Notes under the pieces: generated by a model
Told to the model about the DNA's origin: nothing
Databases searched by the model: none
The model's input: the letters and a program-made list of their open reading frames with translations, nothing else
DNA from: an uncultured Pelagibacteraceae bacterium
GTDB taxonomy: Bacteria; Pseudomonadota; Alphaproteobacteria; Pelagibacterales; Pelagibacteraceae
DNA: 61,961 bases
NCBI GenBank assembly: GCA_902569105.1
Contig: CACFTE010000006.1
Location: 1-61,961, forward strand
Direction: 5' to 3'
Translations under genes and position numbers: made by a program
In this document: in pieces, positions 1 to 7,974 of the stretch
Position numbering within the stretch: the stretch's first letter is position 1
Layout of the letters: each line of letters opens with the position of its first letter

Positions 1-814
1 CAATTCCTGAAACTTGCAGGATATGTGGAGAACCAATTGATCCAGCAGATAAAATTACTTCCTTATTAGCATTAACTGTATTTAAATTGTTGCCAATATA
101 ATAATTCACACCCATAGCTTTTTTTCCTTCAAAATTTATTTTTTGTACATGAGCATTTACAACAATCTTTAAATTTGGTCTTTTTTTAACAGGATTTAAA
201 TATCCTTTTGCTGCACTACACCTTAATTTTAAACCTGCTTTATTAAAACTTGTAGTAAACTGAAAAAAACCAACTCCAGTATTATCTCCAGTATTAAAAT
301 CGTTAGTTTTAGGAATACCGTATTCTTCAGCAGCATTTTGAAACTCATCAAGTAACTTTAAATTTATTTTTTTATTTGCAACTGTTATGGGACCACTGTC
401 ATTATGAAACTCACTTTTTCCAAGTTCATTATTTTCTGACTTTAAAAAATAAGGCAAAACATCGTCCCAACCCCATCCTGTATTTCCCATTTGCCTCCAA
501 ATATTGTAATCTTCTTTTTGACCCCTGATCCATAGGAGACCGTTAATTGAAGAACTTCCACCAAGAGTTTTTCCTCTAGGATATCTGATCGATCTGTTAT
601 TCATTGTTTCATCAGGCTCAGTTTTAAAACACCAATCAACTTTAGGGTTATGCATTGTTTTAAAATAACCAACAGGGATATGTATCCATGGATAGGTATC
701 TTTTCCTCCTGCTTCAATTAAGAGAACTTTATTAATTGGATTTGCAGAAAGTCTATTAGCCAAAACACATCCTGCCGATCCAGCTCCAACAATAATGTAA
801 TCAAAGTTCTGCAT
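1..814 (-). CDS. GMC-family FAD-dependent oxidoreductase (choline/alcohol dehydrogenase-like), 3' end cut by window
   Basis: I translated this gene from the minus strand starting at the ATG at 812-814; about 271 codons are visible and the C-terminal half lies outside the window. The N-terminus carries the FAD-binding Rossmann motif GAGSAG at residues 10-15 followed by an LIEAGG strand end. Near residues 80-97 is the GMC signature region (YPRGKTLGGSSSINGLLW). A second signature-like stretch with SAGSIGSPHILQ lies near the truncated end. The family oxidises primary alcohols, choline or polyols with flavin; the substrate cannot be read here. The gene is divergent from a TRAP transporter operon 146 bases away, which suggests that the imported compound may be its substrate. 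The catalytic His/Asn pair is not visible because of the truncation. Confidence 0.9.
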   Translation of the reverse strand, partial: MQNFDYIIVGAGSAGCVLANRLSANPINKVLLIEAGGKDTYPWIHIPVGYFKTMHNPKVDWCFKTEPDETMNNRSIRYPRGKTLGGSSSINGLLWIRGQKEDYNIWRQMGNTGWGWDDVLPYFLKSENNELGKSEFHNDSGPITVANKKINLKLLDEFQNAAEEYGIPKTNDFNTGDNTGVGFFQFTTSFNKAGLKLRCSAAKGYLNPVKKRPNLKIVVNAHVQKINFEGKKAMGVNYYIGNNLNTVNANKEVILSAGSIGSPHILQVSGI

Positions 815-928
815 AGTAGAATTGTTCTAATCTAAATTTAATTTATTAACATAATACAATATTATTATTTAACATATGCATGATTTGTCGCTTGTAATCA
901 AAGTGTTTTTTTGAGAGGATATCGGTTC

Positions 929-953
929 ATTAATTTAAATTAATAAAGAGGGG
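929..953 (+). promoter_or_regulatory. AT palindrome and ribosome binding site in front of the TRAP binding-protein gene
   Basis: The 146-base divergent space 815-960 holds a perfect 16-base palindrome at 929-944 (ATTAATTT/AAATTAAT) and a purine-rich ribosome binding site GAGGGG at about 949-954, seven bases before the ATG at 961. The palindrome may be an operator for the divergent pair, but in sequence this A+T-rich it could arise by chance. I see no convincing -35/-10 pair. Confidence 0.3.
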
Positions 954-960
954 AATAATA

Positions 961-2055
961 ATGAAAAAAATCATTTCAACGTTGTTTGCTGTATTCTTTT
1001 TAATGGGGCTATTTAATAGCGCTAATGCTGCAACAACATTTAAATGTCAGACCGTCTTGAACGCAAAAGGTGATGAAGTAAAAATGCTTAAAGACTTTAC
1101 TGATAACGTAACAAAACTTACAAGTGGTTCTCTAAAATTTGAAATCATGCCTGCTGGAACAGTAGTTGGTGTAAAAGAAACTTTAGACGCTGTTGACAAA
1201 GGATTAATTGATTGTGGATTTGCTTGGACTCACTACTGGTCAGGAGAGCATCCTGCAGCAATGTTATTTGGATCTCCAGTAGCAGGTGGTGGAGTAGGTA
1301 TTGACAACATTGCTTTCTTATCATGGTTTTTGATGGGTGGTGGTGAACAACTTTACGATAGACTTTGGAAAGAAATGGACAGAGACATCAAAGGTTTTAT
1401 GCTTCAACCAGTTGGACCAGAAGCTCTTGGATGGTTTCCTAGAAAAATAAAAAATATGGATGACTTTAGAACATTCAAATTTAGAACACCTCCAGGAATT
1501 CCAGGACAAACTTATAAAGATATAGGTATTGCGTCTGTTGCAATGGGTGGTGGAGATATTCTGCCAGCTTTAGAAGCAGGTACTATTGATGCAGCTGAAT
1601 GGTGTTGTCCAAAACCAGACATGGTATTTGGTATTCATAAAGTTTTGAAACATTACTATTTACAAGGTTTACACCAAGTAGTGGTTAATGCTGACTTTTA
1701 CATCAATGGATCAAAATACAAAAAACTTTCAGATCATGAGAAAAATGCTCTTAAGGTTGCAGCTGATGCATCTTTAATGAGATCTTTAGCTTACAGGATC
1801 AAAGTAAATGGAGAAGCTCTAAAAGAACTTACAACAAAACATGGTGTAATTCTTGAGGACACTCCTGCAGATTACTTCCCAGAGTATATGGCTGCTGCAA
1901 AAGCAACTTTAGAGAAAAACTCTAAAGAAAATGCTTTCTTTAAAGAAGTTTACGACTCAATGGTAAACTTTGCTAACGTTGCAGTTCCGTTTTGGTCAGG
2001 AGCTCAATCTTCAAATGCTAAGCTTGGTATGGCTTATGCGAATTCTTTGAAGTAA
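961..2055 (+). CDS. TRAP transporter periplasmic substrate-binding protein (DctP family)
   Basis: This 364-aa protein captures an organic acid in the periplasm and hands it to the TRAP membrane subunits encoded next. A Sec signal peptide is clear (Lys-rich start, hydrophobic core, cleavage near NANA/ATTF at about residue 23-24). The mature part shows DctP-family features: a central FRTPPGIPGQTYKDIG segment carrying the Arg that usually binds the substrate carboxylate, then an ALEAGTIDAAEW stretch typical of the 2-oxo-acid/mannitol-type branch. TRAP systems use an ion gradient rather than ATP. The ligand is not known. A strong ribosome binding site and a downstream hairpin suggest it is made in excess over the membrane subunits. 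Confidence 0.93.
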   Translation: MKKIISTLFAVFFLMGLFNSANAATTFKCQTVLNAKGDEVKMLKDFTDNVTKLTSGSLKFEIMPAGTVVGVKETLDAVDKGLIDCGFAWTHYWSGEHPAAMLFGSPVAGGGVGIDNIAFLSWFLMGGGEQLYDRLWKEMDRDIKGFMLQPVGPEALGWFPRKIKNMDDFRTFKFRTPPGIPGQTYKDIGIASVAMGGGDILPALEAGTIDAAEWCCPKPDMVFGIHKVLKHYYLQGLHQVVVNADFYINGSKYKKLSDHEKNALKVAADASLMRSLAYRIKVNGEALKELTTKHGVILEDTPADYFPEYMAAAKATLEKNSKENAFFKEVYDSMVNFANVAVPFWSGAQSSNAKLGMAYANSLK

Positions 2056-2070
2056 ACTAAACTTTATTAA

Positions 2071-2096
2071 AGCGGGCGAATATCGCCCGCTTTTTC
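2071..2096 (+). terminator. strong GC hairpin with T-run between dctP-like and dctQ-like genes
   Basis: A perfect 9-bp stem (AGCGGGCGA / TCGCCCGCT) with a 3-base ATA loop is followed directly by TTTTCC. It is much more G+C-rich than its surroundings and begins 15 bases after the binding-protein stop codon. This is a classic intrinsic terminator shape. Because the next genes are needed for the same transporter, it probably acts as a leaky terminator or as a 3' stabiliser of the binding-protein mRNA. Confidence 0.85.
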
Positions 2097-2106
2097 CTTT
2101 ATTATA

Positions 2107-2718
2107 ATGACTGATAAACCTACAAATCTAGATATATCAGATGAAATGATAGCCGAAAGGCGTGGTGGATCAAGTAAGATGCCTGATGACATGCCGCCAT
2201 GGATGGCAAAGGCAATTGTCTCAATAGATAGATTCAATAAAATTATAGGAAACATTGTTTGCTGGATAACAATTCCATTAATTTTAGGAATGGTTTATGA
2301 GGTCTTAGCAAGAAAACTTTTTTTAGCGCCAACAATTTGGGCCTATGATATGAGTCGTTTTTTATACGGAGCTTTATTTATGCTTGGTGCTGGTTATGCT
2401 CTTTCAAAAGGCGTTCATATCAGAGCAGATTTTTTATACAGAAATTTTAAAACCAAAACTCAAGGTAAAATTGATTTTTGGCTTTATCTTTTATTTTATT
2501 TTCCAGGTTTAATCGTATTTCTATATATGACAACTATATTTGTCCAAGAATCAATCATGCGTAACGAAAGAGGAATGGACACAACATGGATGCCTTATAT
2601 GTGGCCTATCAAATCATGTCTATGGTTTGGAATAATATTTTTGCTAGTTCAGGGAGTTTCAGAATTGTTTAAAAGTTATTATGCTATGACTAAGGGAAGG
2701 TGGCCTGGACAAGAATGA
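2107..2718 (+). CDS. TRAP transporter small membrane subunit (DctQ family)
   Basis: This 203-aa protein is the four-helix small subunit that associates with the large permease. Residues 1-40 form a polar cytoplasmic tail. Four hydrophobic segments follow, beginning near residues 45, 85, 125 and 170. The WAYDMSRFLYGALFMLGAGYALSKGVHIRADF stretch is characteristic of DctQ, with its conserved Ala-Gly-Tyr and His-Ile-Arg-Ala-Asp-Phe elements. The ATG at 2107 sits 51 bases after the dctP-like stop, just beyond the hairpin. The 3' end overlaps the next start codon in an ATGA arrangement, implying translational coupling. Confidence 0.93.
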   Translation: MTDKPTNLDISDEMIAERRGGSSKMPDDMPPWMAKAIVSIDRFNKIIGNIVCWITIPLILGMVYEVLARKLFLAPTIWAYDMSRFLYGALFMLGAGYALSKGVHIRADFLYRNFKTKTQGKIDFWLYLLFYFPGLIVFLYMTTIFVQESIMRNERGMDTTWMPYMWPIKSCLWFGIIFLLVQGVSELFKSYYAMTKGRWPGQE

Positions 2719-4049
2719 TTTCTCATTTAATTGATCCAGCCATATTGGGCTTTATATTAATTGGAGTAATGTTATTTGCTATATTTATAGGGTTTCCTAT
2801 ATCTTTCACATTAATTTTTTTAGGATTTGTTTTTGGTTATCTTGGATTTGGAAAATTAGTTTTCTATTTAATGACTTTGCAGTTTTCCATGGTCATGACC
2901 GAACAAACTCTCGCCGCCGTACCACTCTTTGTGTTTATGGGTATAATGATGGAACAAGCTGGTTTAATGGAAAGGTTATTTTCTGCCTTTCAAATGATGT
3001 TAGCAAAAGTACGAGGCTCTTTATATTATGCGGTTTTATTTGTTTCCGTTATTTTTGCAGCTGCAACAGGAATTGTTGGTGCTTCGGTGACAATATTAGG
3101 AATAATGGCGGCTAAATCAATGAATAAGTCTGGTTACGATGTAAAATTAGCGGCCGGAACCATAACAGCAGGAGGAACATTAGGTATATTAATTCCCCCA
3201 AGTATTATGCTTGTTGTAATGGGACCAATTATGGAAATTCCTGTTACTGATTTATTTGCAGCTGCTATTCTTCCAGGTATTTTATTAGCATGTTTGTATG
3301 CAGCTTATACGACAGTTAGATGTATATTAAATCCTAAATTGGGGCCAACTGTTCCTGAGGAACTTAGAGCAAAAAGTATGAAGGCTGTTTGGATCGAATT
3401 TTTTCTTGGATTAGTTCCGCCTGCAGCTTTAGTATTTGCGGCTCTTGGAAGTATATTATTTGGTTTTGCAACACCTACAGAAGCAGCTGGATGCGGTGCA
3501 GCTGGATCACTTTTATTAGCTCTTGCTTATAGAAAATTATCATTACCTAAATTGCAAGATGCTTTAGTTAAAACTTTGGAGATATCTGCTCTAATAATGG
3601 TACTAGTTGCAGCTTCAAACTTTTTTGGAGCAGTTTTTGCAAGGTTAGGAACTCCAATGGTTTTAACCGATTTTCTACTTTCTCTTGAAATGAATAAGTA
3701 TTTAATTTTAGCAATGGTGATGGTTATGATTTTCTTATTAGGATGGCCATTAGAATGGGTTCCAATTGTAATGATAATAGTTCCAATAATTTTACCACTC
3801 ATTGAGGCTCTAGAATTTAGTTTAATATGGTTTGCTATCTTAGTTGCGGTAAATCTTCAAACCGCCTGGCTATCACCACCTGTAGCATTGTCAGCTTATT
3901 TTTTAAAAGGGGTAGTGCCAGAGTGGGATTTGAAAGATATTTATCTAGGTATGATGCAATTTATGGTTCTTCAAGTCATTGGACTAATTATAATAATAGC
4001 ATTTCCCAAAATAGTGCTTTGGTTACCAACTCTGTTGTATGGACAGTAG
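2715..4049 (+). CDS. TRAP transporter large permease subunit (DctM family)
   Basis: This multi-helix permease of about 444 aa carries out the cation-driven translocation step. It has roughly a dozen hydrophobic segments, with the family hallmarks AAVPLFVFMGIMMEQAGL and GGTLGILIPPSIMLVVMGPIMEIPVTDLF (the Gly/Pro-rich re-entrant motif). I place the start at the ATG at 2715, which overlaps the TGA of the small subunit. A GTG five codons upstream (2700) is in frame but has less support. Together with the two preceding genes this completes a tripartite TRAP system. Confidence 0.95.
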   Translation: MISHLIDPAILGFILIGVMLFAIFIGFPISFTLIFLGFVFGYLGFGKLVFYLMTLQFSMVMTEQTLAAVPLFVFMGIMMEQAGLMERLFSAFQMMLAKVRGSLYYAVLFVSVIFAAATGIVGASVTILGIMAAKSMNKSGYDVKLAAGTITAGGTLGILIPPSIMLVVMGPIMEIPVTDLFAAAILPGILLACLYAAYTTVRCILNPKLGPTVPEELRAKSMKAVWIEFFLGLVPPAALVFAALGSILFGFATPTEAAGCGAAGSLLLALAYRKLSLPKLQDALVKTLEISALIMVLVAASNFFGAVFARLGTPMVLTDFLLSLEMNKYLILAMVMVMIFLLGWPLEWVPIVMIIVPIILPLIEALEFSLIWFAILVAVNLQTAWLSPPVALSAYFLKGVVPEWDLKDIYLGMMQFMVLQVIGLIIIIAFPKIVLWLPTLLYGQ

Positions 4050-4074
4050 TAAATAATTGTTTATTATCTGAAAA

Positions 4075-5532
4075 GTGAGTCAAGAAAAAGCAAATATAAA
4101 TCTAACTAACTGGGATATCGTTGGAGTTAATCCAAATGATAAAAATTGGACAAGTGGAGATATTTTTTGCTTTTGGGCAAATAATATTCAAAGTCTAGTA
4201 GGTTTTTCATTAATAGCATCACTTTATTTAGTCTATGATTTAAATATTATTATTGTTTTGTCAGCATGCATTTCTGCTGGTTTTTTAGTTTCAATCTTTT
4301 CTTATATAATTGGTCAACCATCACAAAAGTATGGCTTACCATTTCCCGTAATTTTAAGAAGTTCATTTGGAGTAGCGGGGGCAAGATATATTGGAATGCT
4401 TAGAGGAATTGTTGGTTTGTTTATGTTTGGAGTCCAAACATTCTTCATATCAAAATCTATCGGATATTTAATTAGAATTTTTATTTTTAATGTTGATGAT
4501 ACAATTTTAGAAAATGAAATGTTGTTAGTATTTTTAATGGGAATGGATCTAATTGACTGGTTTAGTTTTATATTTGCTTTAATCGTTCAACTTTACTTGT
4601 TTAAACAAGGACAAAATTTTATAAAATATATTTTAAATTTTTCAGCGTGGTTTGTATATGTAGGTTTAGCTTTATTTGTGGTTATTCTCGCAGGGGATAA
4701 TTCAAAGGAAATAGTTAGTGCATTTAAACTAAGCGTATCAACTGAAAATTTAGTATCTAGAGAAAATCTTCTTGCCTTTATAAGTCTAACAGGCACGATA
4801 TTCGCTTTTTTTTCAATTGTGATTTTAAATATAGGCGATTTTACGAGGTATGTAAAAAACAGTTCAGAAAATTTCCGTGGAAATTTATCTCTAGTAATTA
4901 ATTTGATTATTTTTTCATTCGTTTCAGTATTTATTGTTTTAGGTGCAGATATAGTTATGGCGAAAAAGATGATAGAGGTGGAACAGTTATTAACCAACCC
5001 AACAGATATAATAGGAAAAATTGATAATAGTTTTTTAACTATAATAGCAATTTTATTTATTTTAGTGGCTTCAGGATCTACTAATTTAATAGCAAATTAT
5101 ATTCCAACACAAAATGCACTGTTAAATTTTTTCCCAAAAAGTTTAGATAAATCAAGTACAGGTCTTTTAATCGTTATAATAGGTCTAATATTTGGTGGAC
5201 TATGGCTTCCAATTCTAAGCCAATCTGGTGTTTTATCTATAATTGACACAATAGGATCTTTTTTTGGACCAATAGCAGGAGTAATTATTGCTGACTATTA
5301 TTTGATTAACAATAAAGAATATATTTCAAAAGATATATTTTCTGATTTAAAAAAAGGAGCATATTTTTATACAGGCGGCTGGCAAATTAAAGGTTTATAT
5401 TCAATGATTATTGGATTTATATTCGCTGCCTCAACGATTTGGAATTTTGAATTAAGATTTTTACAGAGTTTTGCATGGTTAATTGGTGCATTAGTATCTT
5501 ATATAACTTATTATTTACTTGCGAGCGATTAA
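4075..5532 (+). CDS. NCS1-family nucleobase/hydantoin:cation symporter
   Basis: This 485-aa integral membrane protein begins at a GTG 25 bases after the TRAP permease. The N-terminus has the NCS1 pattern of a polar Asn-rich lead-in with Asp-Lys-Asn-Trp followed by a first helix (GDIFCFWANNIQSLVGFSLIASLY). About twelve hydrophobic segments follow, with a conserved FGVAGARYIGMLRGIVG loop and a C-terminal SFFGPIAGVIIADYYLI helix typical of uracil, allantoin, hydantoin and thiamine transporters. The substrate is unknown. Its position between a TRAP transporter and a dehydrogenase, all close together on one strand, suggests co-transcription. Confidence 0.88.
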   Translation: MSQEKANINLTNWDIVGVNPNDKNWTSGDIFCFWANNIQSLVGFSLIASLYLVYDLNIIIVLSACISAGFLVSIFSYIIGQPSQKYGLPFPVILRSSFGVAGARYIGMLRGIVGLFMFGVQTFFISKSIGYLIRIFIFNVDDTILENEMLLVFLMGMDLIDWFSFIFALIVQLYLFKQGQNFIKYILNFSAWFVYVGLALFVVILAGDNSKEIVSAFKLSVSTENLVSRENLLAFISLTGTIFAFFSIVILNIGDFTRYVKNSSENFRGNLSLVINLIIFSFVSVFIVLGADIVMAKKMIEVEQLLTNPTDIIGKIDNSFLTIIAILFILVASGSTNLIANYIPTQNALLNFFPKSLDKSSTGLLIVIIGLIFGGLWLPILSQSGVLSIIDTIGSFFGPIAGVIIADYYLINNKEYISKDIFSDLKKGAYFYTGGWQIKGLYSMIIGFIFAASTIWNFELRFLQSFAWLIGALVSYITYYLLASD

Positions 5533-5533
5533 T

Positions 5534-6538
5534 ATGAAAGCTTTAGTTTATACGGGCACTCAAGAATTAGTTTATAGGGATGAAAAAAATCCATCAGAAG
5601 TGAAAGGAGAAAGTATTTTGAAAGTTCATGCATCTGGAATTTGTGGCTCTGACATGCACGCATACCATGGTAAAGATGAAAGACGTATACCACCTTTAAT
5701 TCTAGGTCATGAAGTTAGTGGAGAAATTCAAAATGGAAAATTCAAAGGTAAAAATGTAGTTTTAAACCCCCTTATTACATGTGGAAAATGTGAATACTGT
5801 CAAAAAGGAAGAGAGCACCTATGTCCTTCTAGGGTACTTTTAGGAATGAACAGACCTATTGAAAGACAAGGTGCGTTTGCTGAATTAATTTCATCCCCAG
5901 ATTCAAACATTTATGAAATTCCAAAAGGATTAGATAAAAATGAAGCCCCAGTTGCAGAACCTACAGCAGTTTCCCTTCATGCAGTGCTTATTGGTGAAGA
6001 GTCAATAAAAAAACCTTTATCTGAATGCAGGGCACTAATTCAAGGAGGGGGTGCAATCGGTTTATTATGTGGATTAATACTTTCAAAAATAAAAGGTAAC
6101 AAAAATATTATACTATCAGATCCTAATAAATTGAGATTAAATGAGTGCTCAAAGTATTTAGATGCATCATTTGTTGCTCCAGATGACAAAAAAATTAAAA
6201 GTAATAGCTTTGATATAGTTTTTGATACTGTAGGTTTGGAAGCTTCAAGGCAACAGGCAATTGAAGTTGTTAAACCAGGTGGATCAATAATTCATATAGG
6301 TCTAACACATCCAGCTGGGACCTTTAATTTTAGAAAAATGACGCTTCAAGAGGTAACAGTTATAGGAACTTATTGTTATACAAATAAGGATTTTGAACAA
6401 ACTCTACAAATTTTAGCGAATAAAGATATTGGACCATTAGACTGGATAGAATTTAGAGATTTAAAAAATGGATGGGATGCTTTTAAACAAATTCATGATG
6501 GTACATGCATTGCACCTAAAATTATTTTATTACCTTAG
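5534..6538 (+). CDS. zinc-dependent medium-chain dehydrogenase/reductase (threonine/sorbitol dehydrogenase-like)
   Basis: This 334-aa enzyme oxidises a secondary or primary alcohol with NAD(P)+. Catalytic zinc ligands are visible at Cys37 and the His59-Glu60 pair (GHE). The structural zinc site has all four cysteines at 83, 86, 89 and 97. A Gly-rich nucleotide-binding turn (QGGGAIGLLCG) lies near residues 170-180. I start it at the ATG at 5534, one base after the stop of the NCS1 permease; an upstream in-frame TTG would only add five residues inside that gene. It probably processes a compound brought in by the adjacent transporters; the substrate is not determinable. Confidence 0.88.
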   Translation: MKALVYTGTQELVYRDEKNPSEVKGESILKVHASGICGSDMHAYHGKDERRIPPLILGHEVSGEIQNGKFKGKNVVLNPLITCGKCEYCQKGREHLCPSRVLLGMNRPIERQGAFAELISSPDSNIYEIPKGLDKNEAPVAEPTAVSLHAVLIGEESIKKPLSECRALIQGGGAIGLLCGLILSKIKGNKNIILSDPNKLRLNECSKYLDASFVAPDDKKIKSNSFDIVFDTVGLEASRQQAIEVVKPGGSIIHIGLTHPAGTFNFRKMTLQEVTVIGTYCYTNKDFEQTLQILANKDIGPLDWIEFRDLKNGWDAFKQIHDGTCIAPKIILLP

Positions 6539-6662
6539 AGGCAATATTTATTCGATTTTCAGCCATTTTGGCTCTACTAAGCTTGATATCTTTAGACATA
6601 ACTGGAGCTAAAATCATTATTGACCAGTAGATTAAAAGGATAAAAATCGAAATTGTCTTCAT
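6522..6662 (-). CDS. small predicted single-helix membrane protein (46 aa)
   Basis: This short minus-strand frame begins at the ATG at 6660-6662 and ends inside the 3' end of the zinc dehydrogenase, overlapping it by 17 bases. It reads as a hydrophobic helix (residues 4-21, Ile/Leu-rich with Tyr-Trp) followed by a basic tail ending in NRINIASKVIK. Signal-anchor or exported peptide character is plausible. A longer in-frame start at 6719 exists, but the internal Met fits the helix start better. I do not recognise a family; a second 46-aa membrane peptide lies nearby at 7399-7539. Confidence 0.45.
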   Translation of the reverse strand: MKTISIFILLIYWSIMILAPVMSKDIKLSRAKMAENRINIASKVIK

Positions 6663-6747
6663 AATTATTATATACTTACCAAAGTTGATTTTTGATTGTT
6701 TAAATTTTGTCAAAATCATGTATTAAGAATTTTTTTTGAAAATAATT

Positions 6748-7398
6748 ATGAATAAATTTTTTAAAATTCTAATAGCCTTTTTGATAACCACAAATATAGC
6801 GGCTGCCACAGAAATTAAAGTATTTGAGTTTACAGAGGATGAATTAAAAATGTTAGAGGTAAGAAAAGTACGAGGTGCTAATGCTAAAACAGAATATACT
6901 TTAGGTTTTAATGAAAATGGAAAGTTTCTAAAAGCTGTAGCCGATAATTCTGCCTCTGGTTTAGGAAAAGAAATTAAGATAGACCTTGATATAACACCTT
7001 ATCTAAATATCACCTGGAAAGTTGAAAAGGATCTTAAAGGTATAGATGAAAGAAGTAAAAAGGGCCATGATTATGCAGCACGTGTATTTGTAGTTAAAAA
7101 GACAGGTGCTACACCTTTATCTAATAGAGCAATGAACTATGTTTTTTCAAGCAATGAAGACGTAAACGTATCACACCCAAGTCCATTTACCAAAAAATCA
7201 ATAGACTATGTTCTTGCTACAACAAAAGAAAATTTAAATAAATGGGTTACAGTAAAAGTAAATGTAAAAGAGCATTTTAAAGAATTTCATAACTTAGATT
7301 TAAATGAAATCAATGGATTGGCGGTAATGGCTGATACAGATAATTCAAAACTTAAATCAATTTCATATTATCAAAATATCTATTTTTCTTCAGAATAA
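6748..7398 (+). CDS. exported DUF3047-like protein
   Basis: This 216-aa protein has a signal peptide (residues 1-20, ending ATNIAA-like) and a mature domain resembling DUF3047 proteins. The recognisable features are a DITPYLNITWKVEK strand, a GHDYAARVFVV strand and a C-terminal NGLAVMADTDNS segment, which in this family pack into a beta-sandwich of unknown function. I use the ATG at 6748; a TTG four codons earlier is also in frame. No enzyme motif is visible. It converges on the tiny gene at 7399-7539 with no spacer. Confidence 0.75.
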   Translation: MNKFFKILIAFLITTNIAAATEIKVFEFTEDELKMLEVRKVRGANAKTEYTLGFNENGKFLKAVADNSASGLGKEIKIDLDITPYLNITWKVEKDLKGIDERSKKGHDYAARVFVVKKTGATPLSNRAMNYVFSSNEDVNVSHPSPFTKKSIDYVLATTKENLNKWVTVKVNVKEHFKEFHNLDLNEINGLAVMADTDNSKLKSISYYQNIYFSSE

Positions 7399-7539
7399 TT
7401 AATTTTTTATAAATTTTTTTAGATACATGCTTATAAAAGATAATATTATAGCTACTAAAACATCTTCCAATGGTGATGCAGTTGGGTATCCAAAGTTCCA
7501 TAAAATTACACCAATAAGCCAAATAATAAAAACTTTCAT
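7399..7539 (-). CDS. small predicted membrane protein (46 aa)
   Basis: I found this frame by translating the 177-base space between the DUF3047-like gene and ybgC. It starts at the ATG at 7537-7539 and stops at 7399-7401, directly abutting the neighbouring convergent stop. The peptide starts with a hydrophobic helix (MKVFIIWLIGVILWNF), has a turn GYPTASPLEDV, then a second helix (VAIILSFISMYL) and a basic C-terminal KKFIKN tail. The two-helix hairpin design and orderly composition look coding. The family is unknown to me. Confidence 0.55.
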   Translation of the reverse strand: MKVFIIWLIGVILWNFGYPTASPLEDVLVAIILSFISMYLKKFIKN

Positions 7540-7575
7540 AAAAAAATTAATTTTACTATAATAAAATTATTATTT

Positions 7576-7974
7576 ATGCCAAAAAAATTTAATTTTTCAG
7601 TAAAAGTTTATTATGAGGATACTGACTCTGGAGGAGTGGTATATTATGCAAATTATTTAAAGTTTTTAGAAAGAGCAAGATCTGAGGCAATATATTCACT
7701 AGGATTTACCAATTCAGAATTACTTAAAAAAAATGGGATTTTATTAATAGTTAAATCATGTCATATTGAATATAAAAAACCTGCAAAATTTGAAGATAAG
7801 CTTGATATAATTTCTGAATTGATTTCATTTACCAAAACATCATTTATAATGAAGCAATCCATATTAAGAAATAATCAAATAATTTCGGTTGCGGATGTTC
7901 ATCTAGTTGCAGTCGATCAAAATGGAAAACCATCAAAATTACCTGACAAATTAAAACAAAAACTGGATAACTAA
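7576..7974 (+). CDS. ybgC: YbgC/FadM-family acyl-CoA thioesterase
   Basis: This 132-aa hot-dog-fold thioesterase has the full family signature at residues 14-27 (EDTDSGGVVYYANY), including the conserved Asp, followed by the helix LKFLERARSE. It hydrolyses acyl-CoA or acyl-ACP thioesters in the cytoplasm. In many proteobacteria the gene sits with tol-pal, but here the tol genes are absent. Its stop overlaps the convergent uracil-DNA glycosylase gene by 4 bases. Confidence 0.9.
   Translation: MPKKFNFSVKVYYEDTDSGGVVYYANYLKFLERARSEAIYSLGFTNSELLKKNGILLIVKSCHIEYKKPAKFEDKLDIISELISFTKTSFIMKQSILRNNQIISVADVHLVAVDQNGKPSKLPDKLKQKLDN

Noticed and set aside
929-944. AT-only palindrome as a firm operator
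   Set aside because: Such palindromes are expected by chance in this A+T-rich sequence and no second copy or known binding protein supports it; kept only as a weak regulatory note.
3827-4078. An 83-aa plus-strand frame inside the end of the TRAP permease
   Set aside because: It lies in another frame of a clear dctM gene and has no domain or composition of its own.
4593-4997. A 134-aa minus-strand frame within the NCS1 permease
   Set aside because: It is opposite a well-supported membrane protein gene and shows no motif.
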